Origin: Aquisalinus luteolus
GTDB taxonomy: Bacteria > Pseudomonadota > Alphaproteobacteria > Caulobacterales > Parvularculaceae
DNA length: 64,000 nt
Reading direction: 5' to 3'
Assembly: GCF_009712425.2 (NCBI RefSeq)
Contig: NZ_VCJR02000002.1
Span: forward strand, 310,001 to 374,000
The notes beneath the pieces are model-generated. The model was not told the origin of the DNA. It made no database searches and was given only the letters and a program-made list of their open reading frames with translations. Every line of letters starts with the position of its first letter. The first letter of the stretch is position 1. Shown in pieces: positions 17,190 through 26,518 of the stretch. The position numbers and the translations under genes are program-made.

Positions 17190-18452
17190 TTAAGCCCCCA
17201 CTTGGGGGCTTATTTTCAACCCCGCAATATCAGCGCCTGACGGTTGCTGGTAGATGCGCAGGTCGAATTCGCGGGCGGCGGCGAGGATGTGGTCGAAGAT
17301 GTCGGCCTGGATTGATTCGTACTCGGTCCAAATCGTCGTCGTGGTGAATACATAGATCTCGATCGGCAGGCCGGTCGCGACCGGCTCCAGCTGGCGCACG
17401 AGGAAGGTCAGGTCCTTCGAGATCATCGGGTGGTTCTTCAGATAGAATTCCAGCCACGCGCGGAAGGTGCCGACATTGGTCATGCGCCGGCCGTTGATCA
17501 GGCTCGCCGGGTCGATGCCGTGCTTGTCGTTATGGGTGGCAAGCTCGCGGGTCTTTTCCTCGATATAGGGTTTGAGCTGTTGCACCCTGGACAGGCGGGC
17601 AATGTCGTCATCGCTCAGGAAACGGATGGTCGACAGGTCGACATGGATCGATCGCTTGATGCGCCGCCCGCCTGTCTCCTGCATGCCGCGCCAGTTGCGG
17701 AAGCTTTCATTGATCAGCGCCTGCGTCGGCACGGTGGTGATCGTCTTGTCGAAATTGCGCACCTTGACCGTGGTCAGCGCGATCTCCTCCACGTCGCCGT
17801 CGAGATCGTATTTCTTCATGGTGATCCAGTCGCCTATGGCGACCATGCGGTTCGACGACAGCTGGATGCCGGCGACGAAGCCGAGGATCGGGTCCTTGAA
17901 CACGAACATGAAGACAGCGGCGAGCGCACCGAGACCGGCAAGGAAGGTCACAGGGCTCTCGCCGAGCAGCAGCGACAGGACGGAAATGAAGCCGCCGAGA
18001 TAGATCAGGAGCTTGCCGACCTGCACGAAGGAGCGGATCGGCATCTGCCGCGACATCGGGAAGGTGCGGTAGATTTCAAGGCCTGCGTTTAACAGCCCGT
18101 CAAGGAACAGGACGCCGATGACGACCATGTAGATGAAGCTGAGCGTGACAATGAGGGCGGCAGCCTGCGGGAAGCCGGCCAGCGCCTGCGGTGCCAGCCA
18201 GTAGATGATCAGCGCCGGGGCAAGCTGGGACAGCCGCTCGAACACGCGGTGGCGCAGCAGGATATCATCGCGCGTGGTTGCCGTGCCCTTGATCACGGTC
18301 TTGACGATGCGGTGGATGATCAGCCTGGTGATGAAATTGGCCAGGAACGCAAGGATGGCGATGGCGGCGAGCGCGAGGCCGGCGACGACATAGATGTTCT
18401 GCGCGCCCGGCATGCCAAGCTGCCGCATGATCTCGGAGATGTTTTCCAGCAT
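17190..18452 (-). CDS. Mechanosensitive channel, YbdG/MscM type
   Basis: A 420-residue MscS-family protein with five or so transmembrane helices. The pore-lining helix region is GLGALAAVFMFVFKDPILGFVAGIQ (positions 17869-17943), followed by the beta domain with VAIGDWITM and DGDVEEIALTTVKVRNFDKT, then a soluble C-terminus. The length and the long C-terminal domain match E. coli YbdG rather than MscS. It opens on osmotic downshock to release solutes. AAGGGG precedes the ATG. The last residues (SPQVGA) are encoded by the hairpin terminator of the neighbouring HTH gene, so the natural end may have been altered by insertion. Confidence 0.88.
   Translation of the reverse strand: MLENISEIMRQLGMPGAQNIYVVAGLALAAIAILAFLANFITRLIIHRIVKTVIKGTATTRDDILLRHRVFERLSQLAPALIIYWLAPQALAGFPQAAALIVTLSFIYMVVIGVLFLDGLLNAGLEIYRTFPMSRQMPIRSFVQVGKLLIYLGGFISVLSLLLGESPVTFLAGLGALAAVFMFVFKDPILGFVAGIQLSSNRMVAIGDWITMKKYDLDGDVEEIALTTVKVRNFDKTITTVPTQALINESFRNWRGMQETGGRRIKRSIHVDLSTIRFLSDDDIARLSRVQQLKPYIEEKTRELATHNDKHGIDPASLINGRRMTNVGTFRAWLEFYLKNHPMISKDLTFLVRQLEPVATGLPIEIYVFTTTTIWTEYESIQADIFDHILAAAREFDLRIYQQPSGADIAGLKISPQVGA
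17191..17217 (+). terminator. Strong hairpin terminator shared with channel gene end
   Basis: TAAGCCCCCA and TGGGGGCTTA are perfect 10-base arms with a CT loop, followed by TTTTC on the plus strand. It ends the small HTH gene. The minus-strand channel gene also terminates inside it: its TAA stop is in the left arm. Confidence 0.85.
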
Positions 18453-18521
18453 GGTCCTGCCCCTTGGATAGCTGCGCTCAACTTAGGGCGATGCTGCCTG
18501 AAAGAACAAGACTCGGGGAGT

Positions 18522-18606
18522 ATTTCAGCGGTCTGAGCCAGTCAAGGCTGTAACCGCTGCGCGGCGCCCCGGAGGGGCGGCCTTGACTTGCTCAGTCCAC
18601 TGAAAT
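18522..18606. repeat. Long imperfect inverted repeat
   Basis: A 27-base left arm (18522-18548) matches the reverse complement of the right arm (18580-18606) at 24 positions. The 31-base loop is GC-rich and contains its own hairpin CGCCCC-GGA-GGGGCG. It lies between the channel and bacterioferritin genes in a 264-base region without coding potential. There is no poly-T tail. It may be a mobile palindromic unit or a structured RNA. Confidence 0.6.
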
Positions 18607-18617
18607 GATAATCGACC

Positions 18618-18662
18618 AAGGCCTGTAAGGCACTTTATGCCTTACAGGCCTTGTCTGACAAA
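18618..18662. repeat. REP-like hairpin repeat, copy 1
   Basis: Perfect 15-base arms (18618-18632 and 18638-18652) surround a 5-base loop, followed by GTCTGACAA. The core GCCTGTAAGGCA...TGCCTTACAGGC and the flank TGTCTG-A/C-CAA recur at 63759-63798, so this is a dispersed element and not a simple terminator. No T tract follows on either strand. Confidence 0.65.
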
Positions 18663-18716
18663 ATCAGGGAATATCCAGACGTCGGGAAGCCAGTGGCGGC
18701 TTGCCGGGGCAGTCGG

Positions 18717-19208
18717 TCACGCCCCCGCGCTGGACGCGTTCGGTTTCGACTGCAGCTTGATGTAGTTCTCGATGCCGATGCGGTCGATCAGGCCGAGCTG
18801 GGTTTCCAGCCAGTCGACATGTTCTTCCTCATTGTGGAGGATCTTCCCGAACAGGTCGCGGCTGACATAGTCGCGGGCGGTCTCGGCATGCTCCATGGCA
18901 TCACGCAGCAGCGGGATCGCCTTTTCCTCCATTTTCAGGTCGCATTCGAGGATTTCCTTCACGTCCTCGCCGATCATCAGCTTGCCGAGGTCCTGCAAAT
19001 TGGGCAGGCCCTCGAGAAACAGGATGCGCTCGATCAGCCAGTCGGCGTGATTCATTTCCTCGATAGATTCTTCATATTCCTTCTTGCCAAGCTCGCTGAC
19101 GCCCCAGTCATTGAGCATGCGCGAGTGGAGGAAATACTGGTTGATGGCGGTCAGTTCGTTCTTGAGCGCCTTGTTGAGGAACTCGATGACCTTGGCGTCG
19201 CCTTTCAT
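18717..19208 (-). CDS. bfr: Bacterioferritin
   Basis: A 163-residue iron-storage subunit of the 24-mer haem-containing ferritin. Ferroxidase ligands Glu18, Tyr25, Glu51 and His54 and the haem ligand Met52 (EEMNH) are in the expected places, and [12 protein letters not shown] provides the second Glu-His pair. It stores Fe(III) and protects against Fenton chemistry. It lies 39 bases downstream of bfd on the same strand, so the pair probably forms an operon under iron control. GGAAAGAGG precedes the ATG. Confidence 0.96.
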   Translation of the reverse strand: MKGDAKVIEFLNKALKNELTAINQYFLHSRMLNDWGVSELGKKEYEESIEEMNHADWLIERILFLEGLPNLQDLGKLMIGEDVKEILECDLKMEEKAIPLLRDAMEHAETARDYVSRDLFGKILHNEEEHVDWLETQLGLIDRIGIENYIKLQSKPNASSAGA

Positions 19209-19247
19209 GGGAAAGCCTCTTTCCTGTCGGGCCGCTCGGCCGCAGGA

Positions 19248-19451
19248 TCATTCCGCGGCGGCGAGGACCGGTTGTTCTGTTTCTGTGGCGGGGCGGTTGT
19301 CGCCGATCATGTCGGCAATCGTTTCCCGGCAGCGTCCACAATTAAACCTTTCGCCGTGATGAGCAAGCACACAGGCGGGCGTGCGCGCCCCGCCGGAGAT
19401 GGCGGCGGACACTTTCGCGGAATTGAGGCGGCGGCAAACACAAACGATCAT
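19248..19451 (-). CDS. bfd: Bacterioferritin-associated ferredoxin
   Basis: A 67-residue [2Fe-2S] protein that passes electrons to bacterioferritin for iron release. The cluster cysteines Cys4, Cys6 (VCVC), Cys38 and Cys41 (CGRC) have the Bfd spacing. The N-terminus MIVCVCRRLN is typical, so ATG 19451 was chosen over the longer frame. The C-terminal tail of about 15 residues (RPATETEQPVLAAAE) is extra and probably disordered. A Fur-like site lies just upstream. Confidence 0.93.
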   Translation of the reverse strand: MIVCVCRRLNSAKVSAAISGGARTPACVLAHHGERFNCGRCRETIADMIGDNRPATETEQPVLAAAE

Positions 19452-19470
19452 GCTTTCCAGATGATGCAAA

Positions 19471-19485
19471 TGCGAATGATTGTCA
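19471..19485 (-). promoter_or_regulatory. Fur-like iron box in bfd promoter
   Basis: TGCGAAT-G-ATTGTCA is an imperfect 7-1-7 palindrome (five of seven positions pair) of the type described for alphaproteobacterial Fur-family regulators. It overlaps a TTGACA -35-like hexamer read on the minus strand (19481-19486), about 20-35 bases before bfd. Function is inferred. Confidence 0.45.
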
Positions 19486-19518
19486 ATAGTAAAAGATGAG
19501 CGATACCGGGAAAACCGA

Positions 19519-20541
19519 TCAGTGCTGGTTTTGAAGCCACGCAAGTTGGGCGCGCACTATACCGGCGGAGCGCTGGCCGATCTCTGCCGCTGGCAGGGCA
19601 TGGCAGGCGAGGCCCTTGGCCCAGTGGCGGGCGAGGGTCGTCATGCCGGTCACCCTCGGGCGGGCGGCGATCAGCGCATGGGCATAGGCGCGGTCGATCG
19701 TGCCCCAGCGGGTCTCCGCCGAGCGCTCGAACAGCGCGGCGCGATCATTGTCCGCCATCACGGCGAGGGCTTCGCGGCGCAGGGCGCTGATGGCCTTCAG
19801 GCCGCGATAATTGGTCAGCCGGTCCTGCATCCGGTTGGCGATGATGCGGAAGCTTTCCTTTTCGTTGTCCCGCCAGGCACCGAGCGGCGTGTTGGCGAAG
19901 GCGACCGGCTCGCGGATCGCGAAGGGGCGGAGATATTCGATCAGCACCGGGTCTGAGCAATCCTCGCCGATCATCAGTTCCGATTGTGCATCGCTGCGCC
20001 AGAACAGCGCGCCGTTGGAAATGCCGAGATTGGTGAACAGGCAGGTCAGCAGGTCGACCGGTTCCAGCACGCCGTCCACCCACGCATCGGGCATGGTCGT
20101 GCGGGTGTGGTCGATCTCGTCATCCGTCGTCTCGATATACTGGTTGCGGATCAGGATCGCCGTGCCGGTATCCTCCAGCAGCTTGATATTGGCGGCAATG
20201 AAGCCGGGGAAGACGGAATTGTCGTCCTCGAGGCAAAACACGTATTCCGACGGCTCATAGGCCTCCGTGCGGAAACACTGGCCAAGATTGCGGGAAATGC
20301 CGAGATTTTCGCGGTTCGGGCGATAGGACAGGGTCAGGCCGGGATGGCTCTCCTCGAGCTTGCGGAAGATCATGCGGCCTTCCTGCGCCGGGGAGTCGTC
20401 GAAGATGACGACATGCAGTGACATGCCGTCCTTGACAACCGTCTGGTCGGCGAGCTGGCCGATGGCGCGCTCAAGCATGTCCGGCCTTTTGAAGGTCGGG
20501 ATGCGGATCTCGCACAGATAAGGCGTAGTTGGGGTGGTCAC
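19519..20541 (-). CDS. Family 2-like glycosyltransferase
   Basis: About 340 residues. The N-terminus [20 protein letters not shown] and the DDS of [10 protein letters not shown] form the nucleotide-sugar-binding Rossmann half, and [12 protein letters not shown] is the DxD-type metal site. Sugar donor and acceptor cannot be read. No capsule or LPS cluster surrounds it. The GTG at 20541 is the most likely start, since the longer frame from 20589 has an unusual basic leader; this is uncertain. Its promoter region is shared with divergent miaB. Confidence 0.75.
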   Translation of the reverse strand: MTTPTTPYLCEIRIPTFKRPDMLERAIGQLADQTVVKDGMSLHVVIFDDSPAQEGRMIFRKLEESHPGLTLSYRPNRENLGISRNLGQCFRTEAYEPSEYVFCLEDDNSVFPGFIAANIKLLEDTGTAILIRNQYIETTDDEIDHTRTTMPDAWVDGVLEPVDLLTCLFTNLGISNGALFWRSDAQSELMIGEDCSDPVLIEYLRPFAIREPVAFANTPLGAWRDNEKESFRIIANRMQDRLTNYRGLKAISALRREALAVMADNDRAALFERSAETRWGTIDRAYAHALIAARPRVTGMTTLARHWAKGLACHALPAAEIGQRSAGIVRAQLAWLQNQH

Positions 20542-20751
20542 AGGCGCTGTCCGGTGTTCAAAATGGTTTTTGCGACAAGGTCGCCGCAAATCGCGAGAAT
20601 TCGGTTAACGCGCTCCTTTGGGAGGGGGCCACAAGCAGAATTTGCTTCGCCTGACCGGTGCGGACAGGAACCCCTGGCCCGAAAAACCTTGCATTTACGG
20701 TGCGTCTGCCTCATAGAACCGCGCTCATTTGACTGCTATTATCGGGACTGG

Positions 20752-22173
20752 ATGACAGAGACAAAAACCATCGACGAGACGCCGCAGGGCGCCCGCAAGG
20801 TCTATATCAAGACCTGGGGCTGCCAGATGAATGTCTATGATTCAGAGCGCATGGCCGGGCTGTTGCAGCCGCTTGGCTACAAGGCTGTCGATGTGCCGGA
20901 CGATGCCGACCTCGTCATCCTCAACACCTGCCATATTCGCGAGAAGGCCGCAGAGAAGGTCTATTCCGAACTTGGCCGCCTGAAGGCGCACAAGCAGGCG
21001 GTGGAGGACCAGGGCCGTGAGATGAAGATCGCCGTTGCCGGCTGTGTCGCCCAGGCAGAGGGCGGGGAGATCACCGCCCGCGCGCCGCAGGTCGATCTCG
21101 TCTTCGGGCCGCAGGCCTATCACAAGCTGCCGGAGATGATCGCCCGCGCTGCCCGCGACAAGGGCGAGGTGCTGGAGACCGGCTTCGAGGTCGAGGACAA
21201 GTTCGACACGCTGGCCGTGGGCCGCAAGGCGGACGGCTATTCCGCCTTCGTCACCATCCAGGAGGGCTGCGACAAGTTCTGCACCTTCTGCGTTGTTCCG
21301 TATACGCGCGGCGCGGAAGTGTCCCGCAATGTCGATGCGATCACGTCAGAAGTGCGTGCGCTCGCCGCTCAGGGCCTGCGCGAGGTCACGCTGCTGGGCC
21401 AGAACGTCAATGCCTGGCACTCGGCACCGCCCGTCGGTGACGATCACATGGGCAAGGGCACATGGGGCCTTGGCGAGCTGTGCCGCCATCTGGCAAAAAT
21501 CGACGGGATCGAGCGTATTCGCTTCACCACCTCCCATCCGCGCGACATGGATGATGGTCTGATCGCCGCGCTGGGCGAGGAAGAAAAGCTGATGCCCTAT
21601 CTGCACCTGCCGGTTCAGGCCGGTGCGGACAAGGTACTGAAGGCGATGAACCGCGGCCACACGGGCGAGCATTATATCCGCCTGATCGAGCGTATACGGA
21701 AGGCCCGGCCTGACATTGCCCTGTCGGGTGATTTCATCGTCGGCTTTCCCGGCGAAGGCGAGAAAGAGTTTCAGGCGACCCTCGACCTGGTCGAGGAAGT
21801 CAAATACGGCTCGGCCTTCTCCTTCAAATATTCCCGCCGCCCGGGAACGCCCGGGGCCGGCATGGCGAAACAGGTTGCTGAAGACGTGAAGACAGAGCGG
21901 CTGGCCCGCCTGCAGCGCCTGCTGGAAGATCAGAAGAACGATTTCAATCGCGCCCAGATCGGCCGTCGCTTGGCCGTGCTGCTGGAGAAGAAGGGCCGGA
22001 ATGAAGGCCAGCTTGTCGGCCGCTCGCCATACCTGCAATCCGTACACGTCCTCGCGCCGGACCATCTGGTCGGGCGGATCGTCGAGCTCGACATCACCGG
22101 CATCAAGGCGAACTCGCTCACGGGCTCTCTCCCGGTACATTCTGCGCAAGGCGCAGAAGAAAAGGTCTCCTGA
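20752..22173 (+). CDS. miaB: tRNA-2-methylthio-N6-dimethylallyladenosine synthase
   Basis: A radical-SAM methylthiotransferase that adds the 2-methylthio group to i6A37 of tRNA. The N-terminal UPF0004 domain has [24 protein letters not shown] and AGCVAQ for the auxiliary [4Fe-4S] cluster. The radical-SAM motif CDKFCTFC (C-x3-C-x2-C) follows, then a C-terminal TRAM domain. Length is 473 residues. ATG 20752 fits the family; the 198-base longer frame is not typical. Its stop overlaps the phoH start by one base (TGATG), so miaB starts the miaB-phoH-ybeY-corC operon. Confidence 0.96.
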   Translation: MTETKTIDETPQGARKVYIKTWGCQMNVYDSERMAGLLQPLGYKAVDVPDDADLVILNTCHIREKAAEKVYSELGRLKAHKQAVEDQGREMKIAVAGCVAQAEGGEITARAPQVDLVFGPQAYHKLPEMIARAARDKGEVLETGFEVEDKFDTLAVGRKADGYSAFVTIQEGCDKFCTFCVVPYTRGAEVSRNVDAITSEVRALAAQGLREVTLLGQNVNAWHSAPPVGDDHMGKGTWGLGELCRHLAKIDGIERIRFTTSHPRDMDDGLIAALGEEEKLMPYLHLPVQAGADKVLKAMNRGHTGEHYIRLIERIRKARPDIALSGDFIVGFPGEGEKEFQATLDLVEEVKYGSAFSFKYSRRPGTPGAGMAKQVAEDVKTERLARLQRLLEDQKNDFNRAQIGRRLAVLLEKKGRNEGQLVGRSPYLQSVHVLAPDHLVGRIVELDITGIKANSLTGSLPVHSAQGAEEKVS

Positions 22174-23273
22174 TGGCACGCAAACCCGGCAAGGCGCCGG
22201 TCAAAAGGGCCGAGATCGCCGATAGCGGCAGTGACGTGCTGACCTTCGACAATGTGCAATTGTTCAAGGATCTGTGCGGGCCGCATGATTCCCACCTCCT
22301 GATGATCGAAAAGACCCTCCGTCTACGGATCGATGCACGGGGCAATCGCCTGGTGTTGACCGGCGGCGAGGATGCCCGCGCCCGGGCCAATTCGGCACTG
22401 GAGAGCCTCTATCGCCGTCTGCAGGAAGGCTTTGCCATCTCTGCCGGTGATGTCGATGCGGCACTGCGGCTGGCGAACCCCAGCGTCGATCCGGTGGTCG
22501 AAAAAGTCCCGACCGATTTCACCCTGTCGCTGCAGAAACGCACGATCGCGCCGCGCTCTCAGGCCCAGCGCGCCTACCTGCAGGCGCTGCGTGAGCAGGA
22601 ACTGGTCTTCGGCGTCGGCCCGGCGGGTACGGGCAAGACCTATCTCGCCGTTGCCTGGGCGGCGCACCTCTTACTAAAAGGCGATGTCGAGCGCATCATC
22701 CTGTCGCGCCCGGCGCTGGAAGCGGGCGAGCGCATCGGCTTCCTGCCCGGCGACATGAAGGAGAAGGTCGACCCCTACCTGCGCCCGCTTTATGATGCGC
22801 TTTACGATGTGCTGCATACGGATTTCGTCGACAGGCGCATGGCGACCGGTGATATCGAGATCGCACCGCTCGGCTTCATGCGCGGTCGCACCCTGTCGCG
22901 CGCGGCGGTGATCCTGGACGAGGCGCAGAACGCGTCCGTCGCGCAAATGAAGATGTTCCTGACCCGCCTCGGTGAGGGCTCTCGCATGGTCATCACCGGC
23001 GACCCGAGCCAGACCGACCTGCCGCCTTCCGAACGCTCCGGCCTTGCCGATGCCATCGGGCTTCTGTCAGGCGTGAAGGGCGTCTCCATCGCTAAGTTTA
23101 CCGCCAAAGATGTCGTGCGCCACGAACTCGTCGCGCGCATCGTCAACGCCTATGACAAGCGCGATAGTGCACGGCGCAAAGCCTATGAAAAAGGCAAGGC
23201 AGAAGACGCGAAGGGTAAGTCGAAAGCTGCCCCGGAAGCGGGTTCCTCCAGCGAGGCAGACAGCGATGCCTGA
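22173..23273 (+). CDS. PhoH-family ATPase
   Basis: A 366-residue PhoH-like (YbeZ-type) NTPase. An N-terminal KH-like segment precedes the P-loop GPAGTGKTYLAVAWA, the switch ILSRPALEAGERIGFLPGD, Walker B VILDEAQNAS and VITGDPSQTDLP. It probably partners YbeY in ribosome maturation or RNA turnover, as the conserved ybeZ-ybeY pairing suggests. The C-terminal tail is charged and low complexity (KGKAEDAKGKSKAAPEAG). It overlaps miaB by one base and ybeY by eight. Confidence 0.94.
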   Translation: MARKPGKAPVKRAEIADSGSDVLTFDNVQLFKDLCGPHDSHLLMIEKTLRLRIDARGNRLVLTGGEDARARANSALESLYRRLQEGFAISAGDVDAALRLANPSVDPVVEKVPTDFTLSLQKRTIAPRSQAQRAYLQALREQELVFGVGPAGTGKTYLAVAWAAHLLLKGDVERIILSRPALEAGERIGFLPGDMKEKVDPYLRPLYDALYDVLHTDFVDRRMATGDIEIAPLGFMRGRTLSRAAVILDEAQNASVAQMKMFLTRLGEGSRMVITGDPSQTDLPPSERSGLADAIGLLSGVKGVSIAKFTAKDVVRHELVARIVNAYDKRDSARRKAYEKGKAEDAKGKSKAAPEAGSSSEADSDA

Positions 23274-23760
23274 CGCGACGCCGCCCGCAGAACCGGTTCA
23301 TCTGGTTCATGACGTGATCATCGAGCATGACGACTGGGGCGATATCGAACCAGTGGTCGATGCGTGTTTCAAGACGGTCATGGCCCATGACCCGGAGACA
23401 TTCTGCAAGGGCACGGTTGCGCTGCTGTTCACCAATGACGAGGCTGTGCAGCGCCTGAACAGGGACTTCCGGGGAAAGGACAAGCCGACAAACGTCCTGT
23501 CTTTCCCGTCTGACGAAGACGTCATGGATAATGAGGGCCCGATCCATATCGGCGATATCGCGCTTGCCTGGGAGACGTGTTATCGTGAAGCCGAAGAGAA
23601 GAAGGTGGCCTTGAAAGATCACGCGGCCCACCTCATTTTCCACGGAGTGTTGCATCTTTTCGGTTATGATCACGAGGACGAGGAAGAAGCCCTGGTCATG
23701 GAAAAGATGGAAACGGATTTGTTAGCCGACATGGGGATAGATGATCCTTATGCCGAATGA
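23266..23760 (+). CDS. ybeY: rRNA maturation endoribonuclease YbeY
   Basis: A metal-dependent RNase for 16S rRNA 3'-end maturation and ribosome quality control. The zinc motif HGVLHLFGYDH (H-x3-H-x5-H) is intact and NVLSFPSDE precedes it. Length is 164 residues. ATG 23266 lies inside the end of phoH, giving an 8-base overlap and likely coupled translation. It also overlaps the start of the next gene. Confidence 0.94.
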   Translation: MPDATPPAEPVHLVHDVIIEHDDWGDIEPVVDACFKTVMAHDPETFCKGTVALLFTNDEAVQRLNRDFRGKDKPTNVLSFPSDEDVMDNEGPIHIGDIALAWETCYREAEEKKVALKDHAAHLIFHGVLHLFGYDHEDEEEALVMEKMETDLLADMGIDDPYAE

Positions 23761-24763
23761 GGGCAAAGAGCCAATTTCAGGAGACGACGAGATGGCCGAT
23801 GGGGCCGATAGCGCGGAACCCCGACAGGGCAGCGCGTCCGGTGATCTGAATATCGCCGACAAGACCGAAGACAGACCCGAGGAAAGACCGGCGCTGTTCC
23901 AGCGCCTCAGGGGTCTGCTGGGACAACCCGAAAGACAGGATGCGCTGGCCCAGGCCCTTGCCAATGGCAATGGCATGGCGGGCCTGTCGCAGGACCGCCG
24001 CGACATGATCGAGCGGGTCATCGCTTTCGACTCCCAGGAAGTCGCTGACGTGATGATCCCGCGTGCCGACATCGTCGCCGTCGACCGCGACCTGTCGCTT
24101 TCCGATCTTCTCAATGCCTTTGCCGAAGCCGGCCATTCGCGCCTGCCGGTCTATCGCGGTGATCTCGACGATCCCGTCGGCATGGTTCATATCCGCGACC
24201 TCGTCGGCATTCTCGCCGACCCTGAAAAGGCGGCACAGGCGGCGAACGAGCCGGTGCTGCATACGCTGACCCGCAAGCTGATCTATGTGCCGCCATCCAT
24301 GCCGGTGACGGATCTCCTCCTGCGCATGCAGGCGAGCCGCATCCACATGGCGCTCGTCATCGACGAGTTCGGCGGCACGGATGGTCTCGTCACCATCGAG
24401 GACCTGATCGAGGAAATCGTCGGCGACATCGCCGATGAGCATGACGAGGAAGACGAGGTCTACATGACCCCTGTCTCCGACGGTGTATGGGAGCTGTCGA
24501 CCCGCCTGCCGCTCGATGAGCTGGAAGAGGAAGCGGGCGTAAAGCTCGATCTCGAGGACGAGGATGTCGACACTGTCGGCGGGATCGTCTTCTCCCTCGT
24601 GGGCCGCGTGCCCCTGCGCGGTGAGATCATCCGCCACCCGGCCGGCTACGAGTTCGAGGTACTGGACGTCGATCCGCGCCGCATCCGCAAGGTACGCCTG
24701 CGCAAGCTGGCACCGGAAGAGGTGGAAGGGCCAGATACCAGCGAAGGCGGCGAGGTCTACTGA
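23741..24763 (+). CDS. CBS-domain protein, CorC/HlyC family
   Basis: A 340-residue protein with a charged disordered N-terminus, then a pair of CBS domains (VADVMIPRADIVAV and an RLPVYRGDLDD segment; second domain around FVPPSMPVTDLL-like VPPSMPVTDLLL), and a CorC_HlyC domain near the end with TVGGIVFSLVGRVP. It lacks the DUF21 membrane domain, like E. coli CorC/YbeX, which is linked to magnesium/cobalt efflux and ribosome function. It overlaps ybeY by 20 bases from ATG 23741, or 11 bases if ATG 23750 is used. Confidence 0.9.
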   Translation: MILMPNEGKEPISGDDEMADGADSAEPRQGSASGDLNIADKTEDRPEERPALFQRLRGLLGQPERQDALAQALANGNGMAGLSQDRRDMIERVIAFDSQEVADVMIPRADIVAVDRDLSLSDLLNAFAEAGHSRLPVYRGDLDDPVGMVHIRDLVGILADPEKAAQAANEPVLHTLTRKLIYVPPSMPVTDLLLRMQASRIHMALVIDEFGGTDGLVTIEDLIEEIVGDIADEHDEEDEVYMTPVSDGVWELSTRLPLDELEEEAGVKLDLEDEDVDTVGGIVFSLVGRVPLRGEIIRHPAGYEFEVLDVDPRRIRKVRLRKLAPEEVEGPDTSEGGEVY

Positions 24764-24835
24764 CCTATTTTGAAAAAAGGCTGGTGTCTTTGTCATTTGA
24801 CAGGCCGGACCGTTCTGGCGGAATAAATCACCCTG

Positions 24836-26518
24836 ATGATCCGCCGTTTCACTTCCCTCAATGACTGGTTCATGACGCTGGCCGGCTGGCAGCGTTATGG
24901 CGTCGCGTTCGTACTTGGCTTCCTGACCGCCGCGTCGATGGCGCCTTATTATGTGTTGCCTTTCCTCGTCACCGGCTTTTCCGGCCTCGTTTGGCTGATG
25001 GACAATGCCGTGCGCCACCAGCGGCCCGGCAAGGTCGCCTTCTGGACCGGCTGTTGGTTCGCCTTTGGCTATTTCTGCTTGTCACTCTACTGGATGGCGT
25101 TTTCCTTCATCGTCCATGCCGAGGGGCCGGGGCATCTGATAATGCTGTCCGTGCTCGGCTTTGGCGGCGTCTTCGGACTCGCTGCCTTCATCTCGGTTTT
25201 CTATGGCCTCACGCTGCTGGTTGCGAAGCGTTTCTGGCAAGCCGGCTGGGCGCGCGTGCTGGTGCTGGCGATTGCCTGGTCTCTCGCTGAGTATGCTCGC
25301 GGTCACCTGTTCACCGGTCTGCCCTGGAACCTGACGGGTCAGGCCTTCGCAGGACTCGCAGTCTTGTCCCAGCCGGTAGCGTGGATTGGCACCTATGGTC
25401 TCGGTTTCATCATCCTGATTGCATCCGCATTGCCTGCCGCCTGTGTCCCCGCAGATCGCGAGGCGATGCCGTCGAAGATCAGCCCCATGCCCCTGGCAGC
25501 GGCGGCTGGTATGGTCCTCGTCATCTGCATTGCGGGGGCAATCCGCCTTGCCGGGGCCAATGTCAGCATGGCCGACAATATCAGGGTGCAGATCGTCCAG
25601 CCCAATATTCTCCAGCGCGACAAGATAAACTACGACCTCTGGGTCGATAATTTCTGGGCCAATCTCAACCTGTCCGGCGGGGTGGAGGCCCAAGCGCCAG
25701 AAGATGGTCAGCTTTACGTCATCTGGCCGGAAAACGCGGCCTATTCCTATTTCCAGCGTGACCCGTCAGCCCTCGATGTGCTGCAGGACCGCCTGCCGGC
25801 CAATGCCGTGCTGATGGCTGGCGGCACACGCTATGATGCGGTGGGGCCTGATCTCTATGACTATTTCAACAGCCTGCTGATCCTGTCGCGCTCGCCCCTG
25901 CCGGGGGAGGAGACCCCTGCCATCGACCAGATGGAATCCGAGACGCCCTGGTCTGTGCGCCGGGCCTATGACAAGCATCATCTGGCTCCATTCGGGGAGT
26001 ATGTGCCATTGGCCGGGCTGCTGCAGGCGACCGGTGTCGGCAATATCGTGCCAATCGGCCAGCCTTTTACACCCGGGGCGGGGCCTGAAACCATCGATCT
26101 TGGTCTGGCGCGAATGTCACCGGTCATCTGCTATGAGACGATTTTTCCCGGGCGGCTTTATCCGCGAGGCGACCGGCCGGACTTTCTGGTTACGATCACA
26201 AATGATGCCTGGTATGGCGACAGTAATGGCCCCCGCCAGCATTTCGATATCTCCAGATTGAGGGCGATAGAATCTGGCCTGCCGATGGCACGGTCTGCCA
26301 ATACGGGCATATCGGCCATGATCGATCCCTATGGCAGAATTGTCAAAAAACTCCCGTTATACGAGCGGGGTGTGATTAATTCACAGCTTCCGGGCGCTAT
26401 TCCACCCACAATATATCATTATACCAGTGATTTTGTGTATTTTATTCTTCTAGCAATCACTGCACTTTGGGTTATAACATCTTATAACGTGGGCGTCCGC
26501 TCACAGCCATCCGCCTGA
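24836..26518 (+). CDS. lnt: Apolipoprotein N-acyltransferase
   Basis: An inner-membrane enzyme that adds the third acyl chain to bacterial lipoproteins. Several transmembrane helices occupy the first 215 residues, followed by a nitrilase-fold domain. The catalytic triad is visible: Glu299 in WPENA, Lys380 before HHLAPFGEY, and Cys432 in ICYETIFPGR. Length is 560 residues, with a final transmembrane helix at the C-terminus. It follows corC by 72 bases. Its last 200 bases become noticeably AT-rich. Confidence 0.94.
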   Translation: MIRRFTSLNDWFMTLAGWQRYGVAFVLGFLTAASMAPYYVLPFLVTGFSGLVWLMDNAVRHQRPGKVAFWTGCWFAFGYFCLSLYWMAFSFIVHAEGPGHLIMLSVLGFGGVFGLAAFISVFYGLTLLVAKRFWQAGWARVLVLAIAWSLAEYARGHLFTGLPWNLTGQAFAGLAVLSQPVAWIGTYGLGFIILIASALPAACVPADREAMPSKISPMPLAAAAGMVLVICIAGAIRLAGANVSMADNIRVQIVQPNILQRDKINYDLWVDNFWANLNLSGGVEAQAPEDGQLYVIWPENAAYSYFQRDPSALDVLQDRLPANAVLMAGGTRYDAVGPDLYDYFNSLLILSRSPLPGEETPAIDQMESETPWSVRRAYDKHHLAPFGEYVPLAGLLQATGVGNIVPIGQPFTPGAGPETIDLGLARMSPVICYETIFPGRLYPRGDRPDFLVTITNDAWYGDSNGPRQHFDISRLRAIESGLPMARSANTGISAMIDPYGRIVKKLPLYERGVINSQLPGAIPPTIYHYTSDFVYFILLAITALWVITSYNVGVRSQPSA

